Assembly (NCBI RefSeq): GCF_010093535.1
Contig: NW_022985197.1
Location: 324,777-388,776, forward strand
Length of the DNA: 64,000 nt
Source: Lindgomyces ingoldianus
Lineage: Eukaryota; Ascomycota; Dothideomycetes; Pleosporales; Lindgomycetaceae
Reading direction: 5' to 3'
In this document: in pieces, positions 1 through 9,725 of the stretch
Position numbering within the stretch: position 1 is the stretch's first letter
Layout: each line of letters opens with the position of its first letter
The notes under the pieces: model-generated
What the model saw: the letters and a program-made list of their open reading frames with translations, nothing else
What the model was told of the DNA's origin: nothing
The model's database searches: none
Made by a program: the position numbers and the translations under genes

Positions 1-796
1 TGATCGCCTCGAAAATTTCTTTGGTGTCGGCGAGACGCACTTTGTTCCAATCAACACTGCCTTTACCAACGCCTGTTTGAAGAATACCAAACTTCGCCAC
101 TAGCCCTGCAAATGCACGACTGGAGTTTGTTCCCGATGTCGCGGCTGACAAGCGAGTTCGAATAAGAGCATCCAAGACAGAAGGTACTTCACCGCAACCT
201 GATACTGTCAAAGAAGGCATCGGTATTTCCTTTGGTGGTTTAACCTCCCCATGGATGCTAGAGAGGAGGCGAGTCACCTCTTCACATTCTTCAGTCGTAG
301 GATGAGGCCAATTTGGATACGGCGTTCGACCGGGGGTCAGGCCGTAGCCGTTGTTTTTCGACTTTTTTGGAGAAGCCTCGGGAATGGCAGAGGCCTTAAC
401 TCCTAATCTACTAACATCATCCTCCCTTGGCAGAGTACTAGGGCCAGATTTGCGGGACATCCTAGGTTTCTTTGTAGGGGAACCGGTTTCCCTGTCCGTT
501 GTGCTAGGCAGAAGGTTCTGGATGCTGCTGAGATTGTGAGGAAGCCCATTCACGTCTTCATCCTTGAGGGTTGCCGCTCGAGGTCGTTTTCGAGTGCCCT
601 TGGGGGTTGGAAATGCTTTAGTCAGAGGTCTATCTACGGCTTCAGGATCTGTTTTGATGTTCTGTCGTTTCCTACTCTTGGATGAACCTGGGCTTGCGGA
701 AGGGTCTGAGAGCTGCACTGGCTCTTTCCTCGCTGGAGTCGATTGAATGGCTGTGGCGAGCTTGGCAGCCGAGCTCCTGGTCACCCTCGTCGACAT
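1..796 (-). CDS. HhH-GPD base-excision DNA glycosylase (endonuclease III-like), N-terminal part
   Basis: The frame is open from ATG at 796 to the window edge, 265 codons without a stop. The first ~165 residues are basic and low in complexity (start MSTRVTRSSAAKLATA; several RKR/KKPR clusters), fitting a nuclear disordered tail. A conserved block follows: PNWPHPTTEECEEV, then PSLTVSGCGEVPSVLDALIR, then GVGKGSVDWNKVR. As I recall, this run marks fungal HhH-GPD DNA repair proteins just ahead of the helix-hairpin-helix. The catalytic HhH, Asp and any Fe-S cysteines would lie beyond the edge, so the enzyme class is inferred from the N-terminal half only. The gene is head to head with the acyl-protein thioesterase gene. 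Expected role: excision of damaged bases in the nucleus. Confidence 0.72.
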   Translation of the reverse strand, partial: MSTRVTRSSAAKLATAIQSTPARKEPVQLSDPSASPGSSKSRKRQNIKTDPEAVDRPLTKAFPTPKGTRKRPRAATLKDEDVNGLPHNLSSIQNLLPSTTDRETGSPTKKPRMSRKSGPSTLPREDDVSRLGVKASAIPEASPKKSKNNGYGLTPGRTPYPNWPHPTTEECEEVTRLLSSIHGEVKPPKEIPMPSLTVSGCGEVPSVLDALIRTRLSAATSGTNSSRAFAGLVAKFGILQTGVGKGSVDWNKVRLADTKEIFEAI

Positions 797-1225
797 AGTG
801 GGATCATGCAAGAATCGACGAGGAGCACGGAGGGAAAGGATGAATTAATTCCCCCAGATTCGGAAGGTTAATAGCGTTCGGGTGGTGGACAAACGATGTT
901 GGAAGGGACAGCTGAGGAAGGCGTGAAATTCTTGACGTAAGCTGAGAGCAAACACAAGTAAAAGCGGTGTGAGTGAATATTCGAGGTAGAGAGGAAAGCA
1001 AACGCGAAACGAAAGTGAGGTGAATGGGCCTAGTGTGAATGCATGACGTTTTGAGAGGAGCTTGGACCTCTGCCTCCTGAGGTCTGATCTGATGCAGGAA
1101 CGGCTAGCGCGAAATCGGCACCGAAGTTCAAGCGGCCGGGCCTCAACACCACGCCTCGATTACTGCCCCGCGTGAATCAACATAAACGCTCTTCTCTCCT
1201 GGAATCCCCCCAGTCTTGCCTCAAT
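797..1225. promoter_or_regulatory. Divergent promoter between glycosylase and thioesterase genes
   Basis: These 429 bp separate the start codons of two divergent genes, so both promoters and 5' UTRs must fit here. I see no clear TATA box. An in-frame upstream ATG at 1172 could extend the thioesterase by 18 residues. Confidence 0.55.
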
Positions 1226-2083
1226 ATGGTTCTAACTACACCCTTAGTCGTACCCGCTATCAAGCGACACACGGCCACAGTTATTGTTGCTCACGGGCTG
1301 GGAGATAGCGGGGCAGGATGGTACGACAACCTTTATACCAGCTCACTACCAGGCAGCTAAATGTCGTAGGATCTTCCTCGCAGAGAACTGGCGACGCCGA
1401 AGTAAATTTGGAGAGGTCAAGTTCGTGTTTCCAAGCGCGCCGATGATTCCCATCACATGTGTTCGTCAAGCTTCCGACCCGATGGTCGATATGTAACTTA
1501 TCTCCGGTATAGAACGGGAGAATGCGAATGCCTGGATGGTACGACATCATATCCCTCACCGATATTGCTGGGCGCGAAGAAGATGAGGCCGGCATAACCC
1601 AAAGCCGCGATTACTTTCACAGTCTTATCGACGCCGAAATCGCCAACGGCATCCCCGCGGACCGCGTCGTCATTGGAGGCTTCTCACAAGGCGGCGCCAT
1701 ATCCCTGCTATCTGGCGTCACATACAAGAGCCAGCTCGGCGGAATATTTGGCCTGAGCTGCTACCTGCTTCTTCAGAAGAAGCTCAAGGATATGACCCCC
1801 GCAGAGACCCCAAACGAGAATACTCCCATTTTCATGGGACATGGTGACTCGGACCAGGTGGTAGCATATAAGTACGGGAAGGCGAGTGCTGACGCGCTCA
1901 CTGAACTGGGCTATAAGGTGGACTTCCGGACATACGAGTATGCACACACTTGTCAGAATCGGTATTATGCTGACACATTCCAGAAACCTTATCCATTCGG
2001 CGGACCCTGAAGAGATCGACCACCTGGAGGCTTATTTGAATCAGCAAATTCCCCCGCTTGGCGAAAACAATACATCCCTCTGA
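1226..2083 (+). CDS. APT1: Acyl-protein thioesterase 1 (alpha/beta hydrolase)
   Basis: Model: join(1226..1320,1370..1460,1513..1937,1984..2083), 236 aa, introns of 49, 52 and 46 bp. The joins restore family motifs in phase: HGLGDSGAGW, ENWRRRSKF, MRMPGWYDI and HSADPEEIDHLEAYL. The nucleophile is in GGFSQGG (Ser about 120), the acid in GHGDSD (Asp 174-176) and the base in NLIHSAD (His about 208), matching the Ser-Asp-His triad spacing of APT1/LYPLA enzymes. Members remove palmitate from cysteines of cytosolic and membrane proteins, including G-alpha and Ras. The start at 1226 is chosen because the first residues after it (MVLTTPLVVPA) match the usual short N-terminus; 1172 is the alternative. 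The donor of intron 2 (GTTCGT) is weak, so that border could shift. Confidence 0.93.
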
Positions 2084-3955
2084 CTATCTTTGCCCTCCTC
2101 CCTTCCGACGAGGCCTCCATCCCCTGAGCTTGTTACAGCTTCAGTATTGGCTGTCTCATTGGCTATTCTTTGCATTTCAGCGTTCAAGAAACGAATGACC
2201 TGTCACGACAGCTAGATGAGTTGAAGGCAAACAGAGTGAATGTCTCAGAAGCAAGCCTCTGAGAATTTTCTTCTCTAATTACATCTCACTCAAAAGTAGC
2301 ATGAATCCTTGGCATTGGTTCCTCGATGGCTTCTGATTACTTCAATATATCTCTAATGTTCTCCAGATCCTTTTGCACATTATGGTCTTGCCGCCTTCTC
2401 TCGAGGTAGTAGGTTTCTGAAGAGCGCTGGTTCCTAGGGTAAGATGGAAGTATTCATTTACCTTTCCAAGGCTTCTATTCAGCTAAGTCGTATGATTTGC
2501 TTGCTTTTAAAAGGTCAGCTTGAGGGAGGCTAATGGAAAGCCCTTTGGTCAAGCCGCTTGTGAAAAGAAAATCGACATATCTCCGAACCTCTGCTCTACA
2601 AATCGGAGTCAATAGATGGTCATGCTAAGCAATGATCCTGTATTTGTTCAGGACGGAGTCCCGATAAAAATTAAAGGAGGCCCAAACGCACTAGGGGACA
2701 AAGAGTAGGTACGTAATGTATGTGTTTTTGAATGCTGGATTATCCTCTAGGTTTGGTCGTAAGGGGATCAATGGCACTTTCCAGCCAGGTTCGATATATC
2801 CTCAGATTCTAGTTTCAACCTTGTCATCCAAGACGTTTTCCTGGCATTACTATGTGGAAGGAAAGCCTACATGGATATACTATTGATGTTCTGGCTGCCC
2901 AGCCAATCATTTGATAGGCCTATCATACGCGGCCCGCAAATCTCAATGCTCAGCATCACTTTTCTGTTTTTTCAATTACCATCAAACCACATTCCATCGC
3001 AATACCAAACTCAAAGTATTGCTTCACTCTTTATTGAATCGGGACATTTCTCTCTCTTCTTTTTTGTTGTTTTACTTCTCCTTGCATCTCTTATTCTCCT
3101 CCTACCACGTCTTCTCTTCTCTTCCTTTACTTTATTCTCTTCCCTACTTATCCCCCCTCCTTATACTCTTTAGAGTCGGGAAATAGTACGAGGTTTAATA
3201 ACCTAAGACATACCAAGCTAATAGCCAGGCTCGTAGCTTTTCAAAGACACTTGTCCACAATCGGAATCCCATACCTCATTAGCACATTGAAATCAAGTCT
3301 TTCCAAAAATATGGGGTGGGTACATCCACGAAGTAGTACTGTGAAGTGTTCTATAGTCATTCCGAAACCGGCTGGTTTCTTGATTGTTTTGAGTTGTGCT
3401 ACAACACTGAAAGGATGGGTTTATTTTTTTTCATATTGTCTTTGGTTCTTCGGATTGCAGCAGCCTCGCCTACGGCCCTGAATTTTTACCTAATTATACA
3501 TGTTCGTAAAAGAGCCGCCGCGCGCTGTGGCTGTGCTTCTGAAGGATTCGTTTCATGATGCTGTGCAAACGAGGTGAGTACTTACCCAATTTGGCGTTAG
3601 AGGATTTACGAACAAGGCTCTCAGCCTCCATCATCATCACACCTCTTAAACCATTAAAATCCCATGAACCCCTAATTCAACGTCGTGCGACTCTTTCGAC
3701 ACGGCACACACGTTTAACTTAATGTTACGATTCCTCGGTCTAGCCACTTGACATCTGGGCCGTCCTTCCCTTCGTTGGAATATGCAAACTCCATCCGTCC
3801 TCAGTCCCTAAACAAAACAAACGCCCAGTTATCTTTACTTGTAGACCCTACAACATACGATTCAATACTTTCACTCTCGTCTTTGTGAAATTTTTCATCC
3901 AAGAAAACTTCTCTCTCTTCCAAACCAACCCGGAATTCTCTCTTTACGGATCAAC
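2084..3955. other. Intergenic, no recognised gene
   Basis: AT-rich spacer. A strongly pyrimidine-rich block lies at about 3045-3175 and another at about 3840-3950, both typical of fungal promoters and pointing rightward. Short open frames here look random. A 5' UTR with an intron for the small ORF at 3956 is possible. Confidence 0.5.
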
Positions 3956-4174
3956 ATGCCGTCCTTCCTCGAGGATTCCGAAGACGTATTCACCAGTCCA
4001 AGTGCATCGCGCAACACCGGTTGCCTCCAGTTTCTGAATCAAGTCAATGCACGATCGAGTATGTGGTTCTTCGATTTCTGGACAGGGATTTGGAGCGGTG
4101 TAACGATGAGTTGTTTCGGGTTGGTAGATTGCTGTTCATCATGTTGTAATGGGTGCGGGGATTGTTGTAATTGA
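3956..4174 (+). CDS. Small protein with cysteine-rich tail, unknown
   Basis: 72-aa frame starting at ATG in a good context (tcaacATGcc), directly after a pyrimidine-rich leader with CTCTCTC runs. The N-terminal half is acidic and polar. A Trp/Phe-rich stretch (MWFFDFWTGIWSGVTMSCFG) could sit at a membrane. The C-terminus carries nine cysteines in the last 20 residues (CFGLVDCCSSCCNGCGDCC), a pattern seen in multiply palmitoylated or metal-binding tails. There is no signal peptide, so secretion is unlikely. I recognise no family. The leader favours a real gene; its short length and lack of recognised relatives argue caution. Confidence 0.42.
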   Translation: MPSFLEDSEDVFTSPSASRNTGCLQFLNQVNARSSMWFFDFWTGIWSGVTMSCFGLVDCCSSCCNGCGDCCN

Positions 4175-4575
4175 GGCGCTAATGACGATATCAAGATGGA
4201 AGTTCATGTAAAGAAAGTGGAGTGTTTTATAGTTCTATCAGGATACGAAATCGGCTTCCGCTTTCAAAAAGAGCAGCATCACGATATACAACTCAGGATT
4301 GCCTTTAAATTTACGATTCAGATGGTTTGCTTTGCTGCGCAAGCTCCATTCAAGTTCATTTATGACTTACCTGTCTGCGAAGTTCGTGATCTATCACAAA
4401 CACAGCTTAGTGCACACTTTCACAAAGTCATTGCCAACGATTCTTACGAGCCAACATGCCTCGCATCGCTTGGAGATTACTAAAGCCCAACCACAGAGCA
4501 TACACCTCACACTTTTTAGTTAAGTCCCTGTGATCCTATTGAGGAAGGAAGCCCTTGTGTAACACTAGGCTAATA
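4175..4575. other. Intergenic, no recognised gene
   Basis: Contains an open frame of 95 codons (4196-4483) that starts with GTA/ATG-rich sequence and shows no motif. It probably holds the 3' ends of the two flanking genes. Confidence 0.4.
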
Positions 4576-7487
4576 TCAAAAGACTGCAAACAGTGCAAGG
4601 GTAATCATATAGAAACAAGCCAAAACAACGATCTCCCAAACTTTCAGTTGCAGTAGCGACGCCGCAGAGACAATCAACCCAGCCCCTAATGCCCTCCTGC
4701 TGCCCGGTGTTTTAGGAGTCCGACTTGGCCTAGCTGCTTTGACACCATTGGATACCTCATTGTCCGACGACCCCCCTATGCTAGCAATGGAGTCAACATT
4801 TAGAAGTTTCTCAAGTTTCTGAATCGTATCCTTGAGGATTTTGGCGATGTGCTCGTCTTCACGTTGCTCTACCTGCCGTTGTTGAATTTGGCATGGCCAG
4901 GTGTAGAGCCTGCTCGCTGTTCGCGGATAGTTTTGATGCTTTTGTACACCCTCAATCTCTAAAAGCGACTGGTTCAACGCATAGATAAATTCCGAATATC
5001 GTTCAGTGTTAAAGAGGTTGTTGCTATAGCTAGTTTCTGTGGTCGACGATTTCGGACCCGAAGAGGTCCATGAATCCAGTAGAACTTGCAAACACTCCGG
5101 CAGGCCCAGCTCGACAGCTAGAGATACCCAGGTGAATGTGTTAAGTGGTGGATGACATTTCAGCGCAACAGAGGTTCCCTCGAATGTAGGTGCAACTTGG
5201 TCGAACGGGCAAAAAGCGTTATGCGTAGAAGTCCAGTCCCTGGTCGAGCAGAATTTGGCTTTCTGTGTAGCTGCCTGGTCAAGAAAATGCTGTACTGTGC
5301 TTGGAAGGTTCAAGACAAGCGCGAAAAGAATATAAATGGTTTGCACGCTTTGGGAACAATCCATAATACGGTCGGAATTGTGGTTGAAAAGCCGTTGGAT
5401 AAGTTGGCCCGTTACCGGTTGAGAATATCTACGTAAGTTGCTGGTACGAAGTAAAAGGGCGAGGAGTAAATCATGATCAATCCCCACCTCGCCATTGACG
5501 AGATGATTGGTATCATCTGATAGCGCATACTCGACCATCTTCAATGCCATGGTTCTGATCTGCTCTTGGGAATTTCCAGTCTCTTGAGGAGAAGAGTCGG
5601 GGAACCTTGACATGTAGGCGAGACCTCTGATCGGGCATGCCCCAAGACTGAGTAGATACTCAAATGTCTCTTTGTTGTTCCACTTGACGGCCTTGCTGAG
5701 ATAGCTGAGACGCAGCCAAGGAAACATCTCATTCGCAGCAGATTCTTCTAGATCGACGAATCCAGCAGAGAGAAATGGGTGAAGCATTTCCTTTGTACCC
5801 CATTTTATAATGATTTTGAGAAGCTCAATACGAGCTTTATTAGGAGCTTGCGCAACCTCAGACACGATTGTCGCCAAGTCGAATGCGTCTAAACAGAAAC
5901 GGTTGTTTCTCTGTGCTGCGAACACACACTTGTAGGACTGCAAATAACTTTCCAGGGAATTCCGGAAGCTATTGGAGACGCTGGCTAGAATTCCTATGAG
6001 CCATCGATCTATAATAGATAAGTCTTCTGTCATCCACGGCTCAGACTGTCGGAAAATAAACTCTTCCAGGCAACCAAATCCAGCACCGTGTCGAGAAATG
6101 AGAGATAGGATTGTGCTCGCTGGCTCTGTTCCGGCTCTTTCCGAGAGCGGTTCGGAATGTGACGACCAGAAAAGGCTGCCATCGTGTGAGCAGAATGTAT
6201 TCAAGGCGGAGTTTAACCGTTTCTTGGAGCCTTTGGCGAGATTAATTAGGATCTGAGTGTGTGACGGCGCGAGACTAGGATCATTGTTTAGCGTGGAACG
6301 AGCTTATGGGCATATTTGAATATCGGGCAAAGTCGCCAAAATTTGTATTTGTGAAAAATCACGTACGTTAAGCCACTAGTAGAATAACCTGCATTTAGAA
6401 GATATTCGTAAGTCTCTAGAACCCTTTCTTGATCGCATGAGGAAGATCGAGGAGCCATTGCCTACAGAGCGTTAGTCTACAGCTATTGTGGCGATATAAA
6501 AGCAATACCTCCAACAACAGTACCGGCCGACGTCGCATGAGCACATAGTCGTCAGCTCTTGCTATCCCGGAACGGAACAACTCGCGAAGCTGCGCTGCAT
6601 CGCAGGATTTGATAGCCTTTATAAGGCGAGGATCTGAGTTGTACCGAATTGGAGTGAGGAATACTCCGAGTGCCGGAAATCTACTCTTTTCATCGTTGAA
6701 ACGGAACTCCCATTGCAGTATTAATGAAGACAGCCATCGAGGTGGAATGAATGTGAGCCGGTAATTTAGAGAGGCTTGCAATCCAGGTTTGCGGTCTTCG
6801 TGGTTGTAGAATACTGTGCTCGAGGAAGCCGTCACGCCAAATGGGAGTTGAAGCTTCCAACCTGTCGAATTTCCCCTGTATTTCGGCGCTTTATGAGCAA
6901 TACGAGGTCGTTGTGGGGCCTTCTGATTGGGATTTAAAGATACTGTGAGATTTCGTTTCGAAAGCTGCTCCAGCTTGACTCTATAAAAACTCTATTACAT
7001 TAGCCTCGCATCATCGTCCGAGAGATGGTATGTGTCATACTTTGTTACTTAATGCTAAAAACAATGTTAAAGTTCCTGAATATGAGGATATCAGTTGCTG
7101 ATACTGGGCCACCTTCGACTCCGTGAATACGTGTCGGAGCCTAAGTCCAAACCGTTTCCTCCTGGTGGCAGGCCCTGTCAGGATTGATCCTAGCTGCTGG
7201 ACTTTTATGTTGAATTCCTGTAGGTCTTCTAGCATATTTTGCGCGGACGTAGTCATGAGAGTTCGAATGGCTGAACTCCGGGCGCCACAATCAGCGTCAA
7301 CCTGTGACTGGACTTCTTTTACTAGGGCTTCGAATTCGCTTAGCTGCCAACATAGCCGGCTGATGTCTCGTGGGGCTTCTCTGAAGTGGCCTTGAGCTTT
7401 GTAGAGTATTTTGGTGCTCTCGAGAACGAGGCCGGCGAGTGTTGTGAGACTAGCGCTAAGCCCAATAATGGCCGATGCTGGGTCCAT
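4576..7487 (-). CDS. STAND-type N-terminal domain / ankyrin-like protein with C-terminal membrane anchor
   Basis: Model: complement(join(4576..6274,6367..6461,6509..6978,7049..7487)), 900 aa, introns of 70, 47 and 92 bp; phases agree throughout. Residues 1-146 begin MDPASAIIGLSASLTTLAGL and continue with a helical LxxLxxEFEALVKEV region. This is the form of N-terminal domain placed before NACHT/NB-ARC modules or ankyrin repeats in fungal STAND proteins. No P-loop is seen anywhere. The C-terminal ~560 residues hold degenerate helical repeats resembling ankyrin units (NKETFEYLLSLGACP; ELGLPECLQVLLDSW). A hydrophobic segment ends the chain (VWEIVVLACFYMITLALFAV), suggesting a tail anchor. Role unknown; self/non-self or stress signalling is an inference from the N-domain. 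The first intron border (GTAACA donor) is the least certain. Confidence 0.7.
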
Positions 7488-7837
7488 CTAGAATGAGTGG
7501 AGAGGATGCAAATGCTTCCCTCTAAGTGAAAGAGTGTGGATTTTCAGAAGCGTAACGCAAAATTGGAGTCAAACATGTATCTGCAACTCAGCAGTAGCGC
7601 AATCCACCTGGATTCACCCCAGGCAGCAACAACTGACCCGCGGCGCTGGATCCGGATGCGGCGATGCTTACCCGGCACAACTCGGATGCCGCGACATCAT
7701 TGGTTCCAATGGCTCAACCGACAACAGAAACCACGTTTTGGCATACATGGAGCCTTACAGCAGAACTCATGATACACGCGCACTAATACCTAACTCCCTA
7801 AACTACTTTGTTAGGTTGGCTGAGAGGCGTCTATATT
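7488..7837. other. Upstream region of the STAND-like gene
   Basis: 350 bp between the start codon at 7487 and the left arm of the inverted-repeat element. No motif recognised. Confidence 0.4.
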
Positions 7838-8540
7838 TGTAAGACCGAGGGATCTACGACGGGCTATCCAATTAACTCGGGACCTGGAGTCCCACACCAT
7901 TATATATATCGCATAGCCACACACATCACTTCTCTCATTACTCATGCCCCTCAAAAGCTACAATATCTTGCGAGTTTTGCTTCGGGAAGTTGTGTTTTCT
8001 AGTGGAGAGCTACGAGTACATGTTGTAGCACACTCGGAACTCGAGCGCAACAACAAGTTTCCTAAATAGTGAGAGTAATCAGGATAAGGTTAATGTTGAC
8101 GGGAAGGTTTATTACGGATGCACGTCCATGTAACGGGCAACAGGGAACGGGCGGTGATACTGCGCCCATGTCAGGTAAAGTGTTGTTAACAAGTTACAAA
8201 CACCTTATAAGGTGTTAATAGTTCGATAAGTTGCTACACCTTACTCATCCTGTTAGTAAATTTTCGCCTTAAAATGGAGCAGCGCAGAGTTGGATCCACT
8301 CTCTTGGCTTGTTGTGGATATTTTATGCTCTGTCGGCAATGGGTTGGGGTCTTGCAGGTAGGAGACAAAGTTTCGGACGCACCAGACCCCTAACGTACCT
8401 GTAGCCTTCCATGGGAATGAGTTATGAGAGAAGCGATGTCTTGTAGACTGAAGTCCGAGGTGATGTGTGATGTATATAGTAGTATGGGGCACCGGTCCTA
8501 AGTTAATTAGACAGCCCATCATAGAGCCCCCGGGCTTACA
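7838..8540. mobile_element. Inverted-repeat element (MITE-like or head-to-head LTR fragments)
   Basis: The left arm (about 7838-7950) and the reverse complement of the right arm (about 8412-8540) align. Both begin TGTAAG, share GGGCTnTCnAATTAACT, a TATATA run and CTTCTCTCATnACTCAT, with one larger gap. Most of the outer mismatches are C/T or A/G transitions, as expected from RIP or ageing. The interior of about 460 bp has no transposase-like frame. I could not find a clear target-site duplication. Two LTR remnants in opposite orientation would look the same. Confidence 0.5.
8199..8216. repeat. 18-bp perfect palindrome
   Basis: AACACCTTATAAGGTGTT reads identically on both strands. It lies near the middle of the inverted-repeat element, about 18 bp from the midpoint. 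Confidence 0.85.
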
Positions 8541-9725
8541 GGTTTGGTAAACTAAAGATTCATAAGCATGGTTCGGAGTAGTGGGACCGTAAGAGCAGAG
8601 AGGCTGAACAAGTTGCTAGCGGAGCGTAAAGTGCGCTTCTTTGAAGCGGCGCTCCGAGAACCAGTATACGCAAGCGAGCGACTAGCGTTACTGTAAGCTC
8701 TAAGGGAAATGCAAGAGAGGGAAAAGAGGCAGAGTTCGAACGTGATGGACTCCTAGTGGGCGAGATTGAGGCCTTGGAGTGTGATAAAGGCAGGAAATGC
8801 GTGAGAGAGAGCGCGGGAGAGGTAGGGGGAGGAGATCCAGGTTTCGGATCAGTTGGTGTGAATCAGGAGTCACCGACCTTACATCAACGACCTGGCTTCA
8901 AGCAGTTACCGAAAGACTTCCCTTTGGAGATTTCTTAAGCTAGGAGTCTGACTTGAGAAGGGAGTGGGGGGTACAGTACAGGGGTCAACGGCGTACGCTG
9001 TTGACGTGAATACAAATAGTCCCCTAAGGCAGCACTGTGGGAACTGCATCTCATGAGAAGGAAAACAAAGCATTCATCTTCGTTACCCAAAGTGGAAGGA
9101 AATAATATGCTACATTTACCACATGATCCTACTGTGAAACAGTCTGGTGCGCAAAATCTCCCCTGAGATCACTACAACTAAGGGGGATATGTATTAAATC
9201 CTAAACATTAGATCCTAATCCCACTACCTCTTTGTTTGTTCATTTTCATCACCCTTCTTTCGCTCATAGTTTTCTCATCACTTCTAATGTCCTTCGACCC
9301 TCTATTGAAATAGCATCCGTCCGCATAATATTTATCTTTCGATTGAAACTCTACGTCCTCCCTCCTGGCCTCTTTCTTTCAATATACACGGCCACACTTG
9401 AAAACACCATCATAGCCACATACAAAAAGCGTAATTACGTCTTACTCTCCCATCCCCGCCTAGCACAAATCCTGTCAATCAAAGAGCTGGACGGAACTTA
9501 GCCCATTTAAATAAGCCACGAACCAATTAAGAACCGCAGCGACGACCTGAAGACAGGGGACGGACCTGAAGTGATCTAAAACGGGGTAGAATTTATCAGT
9601 GGCGATTTAGATAGATTAGATGATTAGGTAGATGCATTCGGGGATGAAGATCATGCTCCAGTGCAGTCAGAGATCATCTCTAAAAATTGCTCTCCGTTCT
9701 CAACCTGACGTTTTGTGACGAAAGG
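8541..9725. other. Intergenic, no recognised gene
   Basis: No family-like frame. A purine-rich stretch (about 8700-8860) and a pyrimidine-rich stretch (about 9230-9450) are the only visible composition features. A short imperfect inverted repeat (CGGAGCG...CGCTCCG) lies at about 8630-8660. Confidence 0.4.

Noticed and set aside
8756..8938. 60-codon plus-strand frame
   Set aside because: Purine-rich simple composition; no start context or motif.
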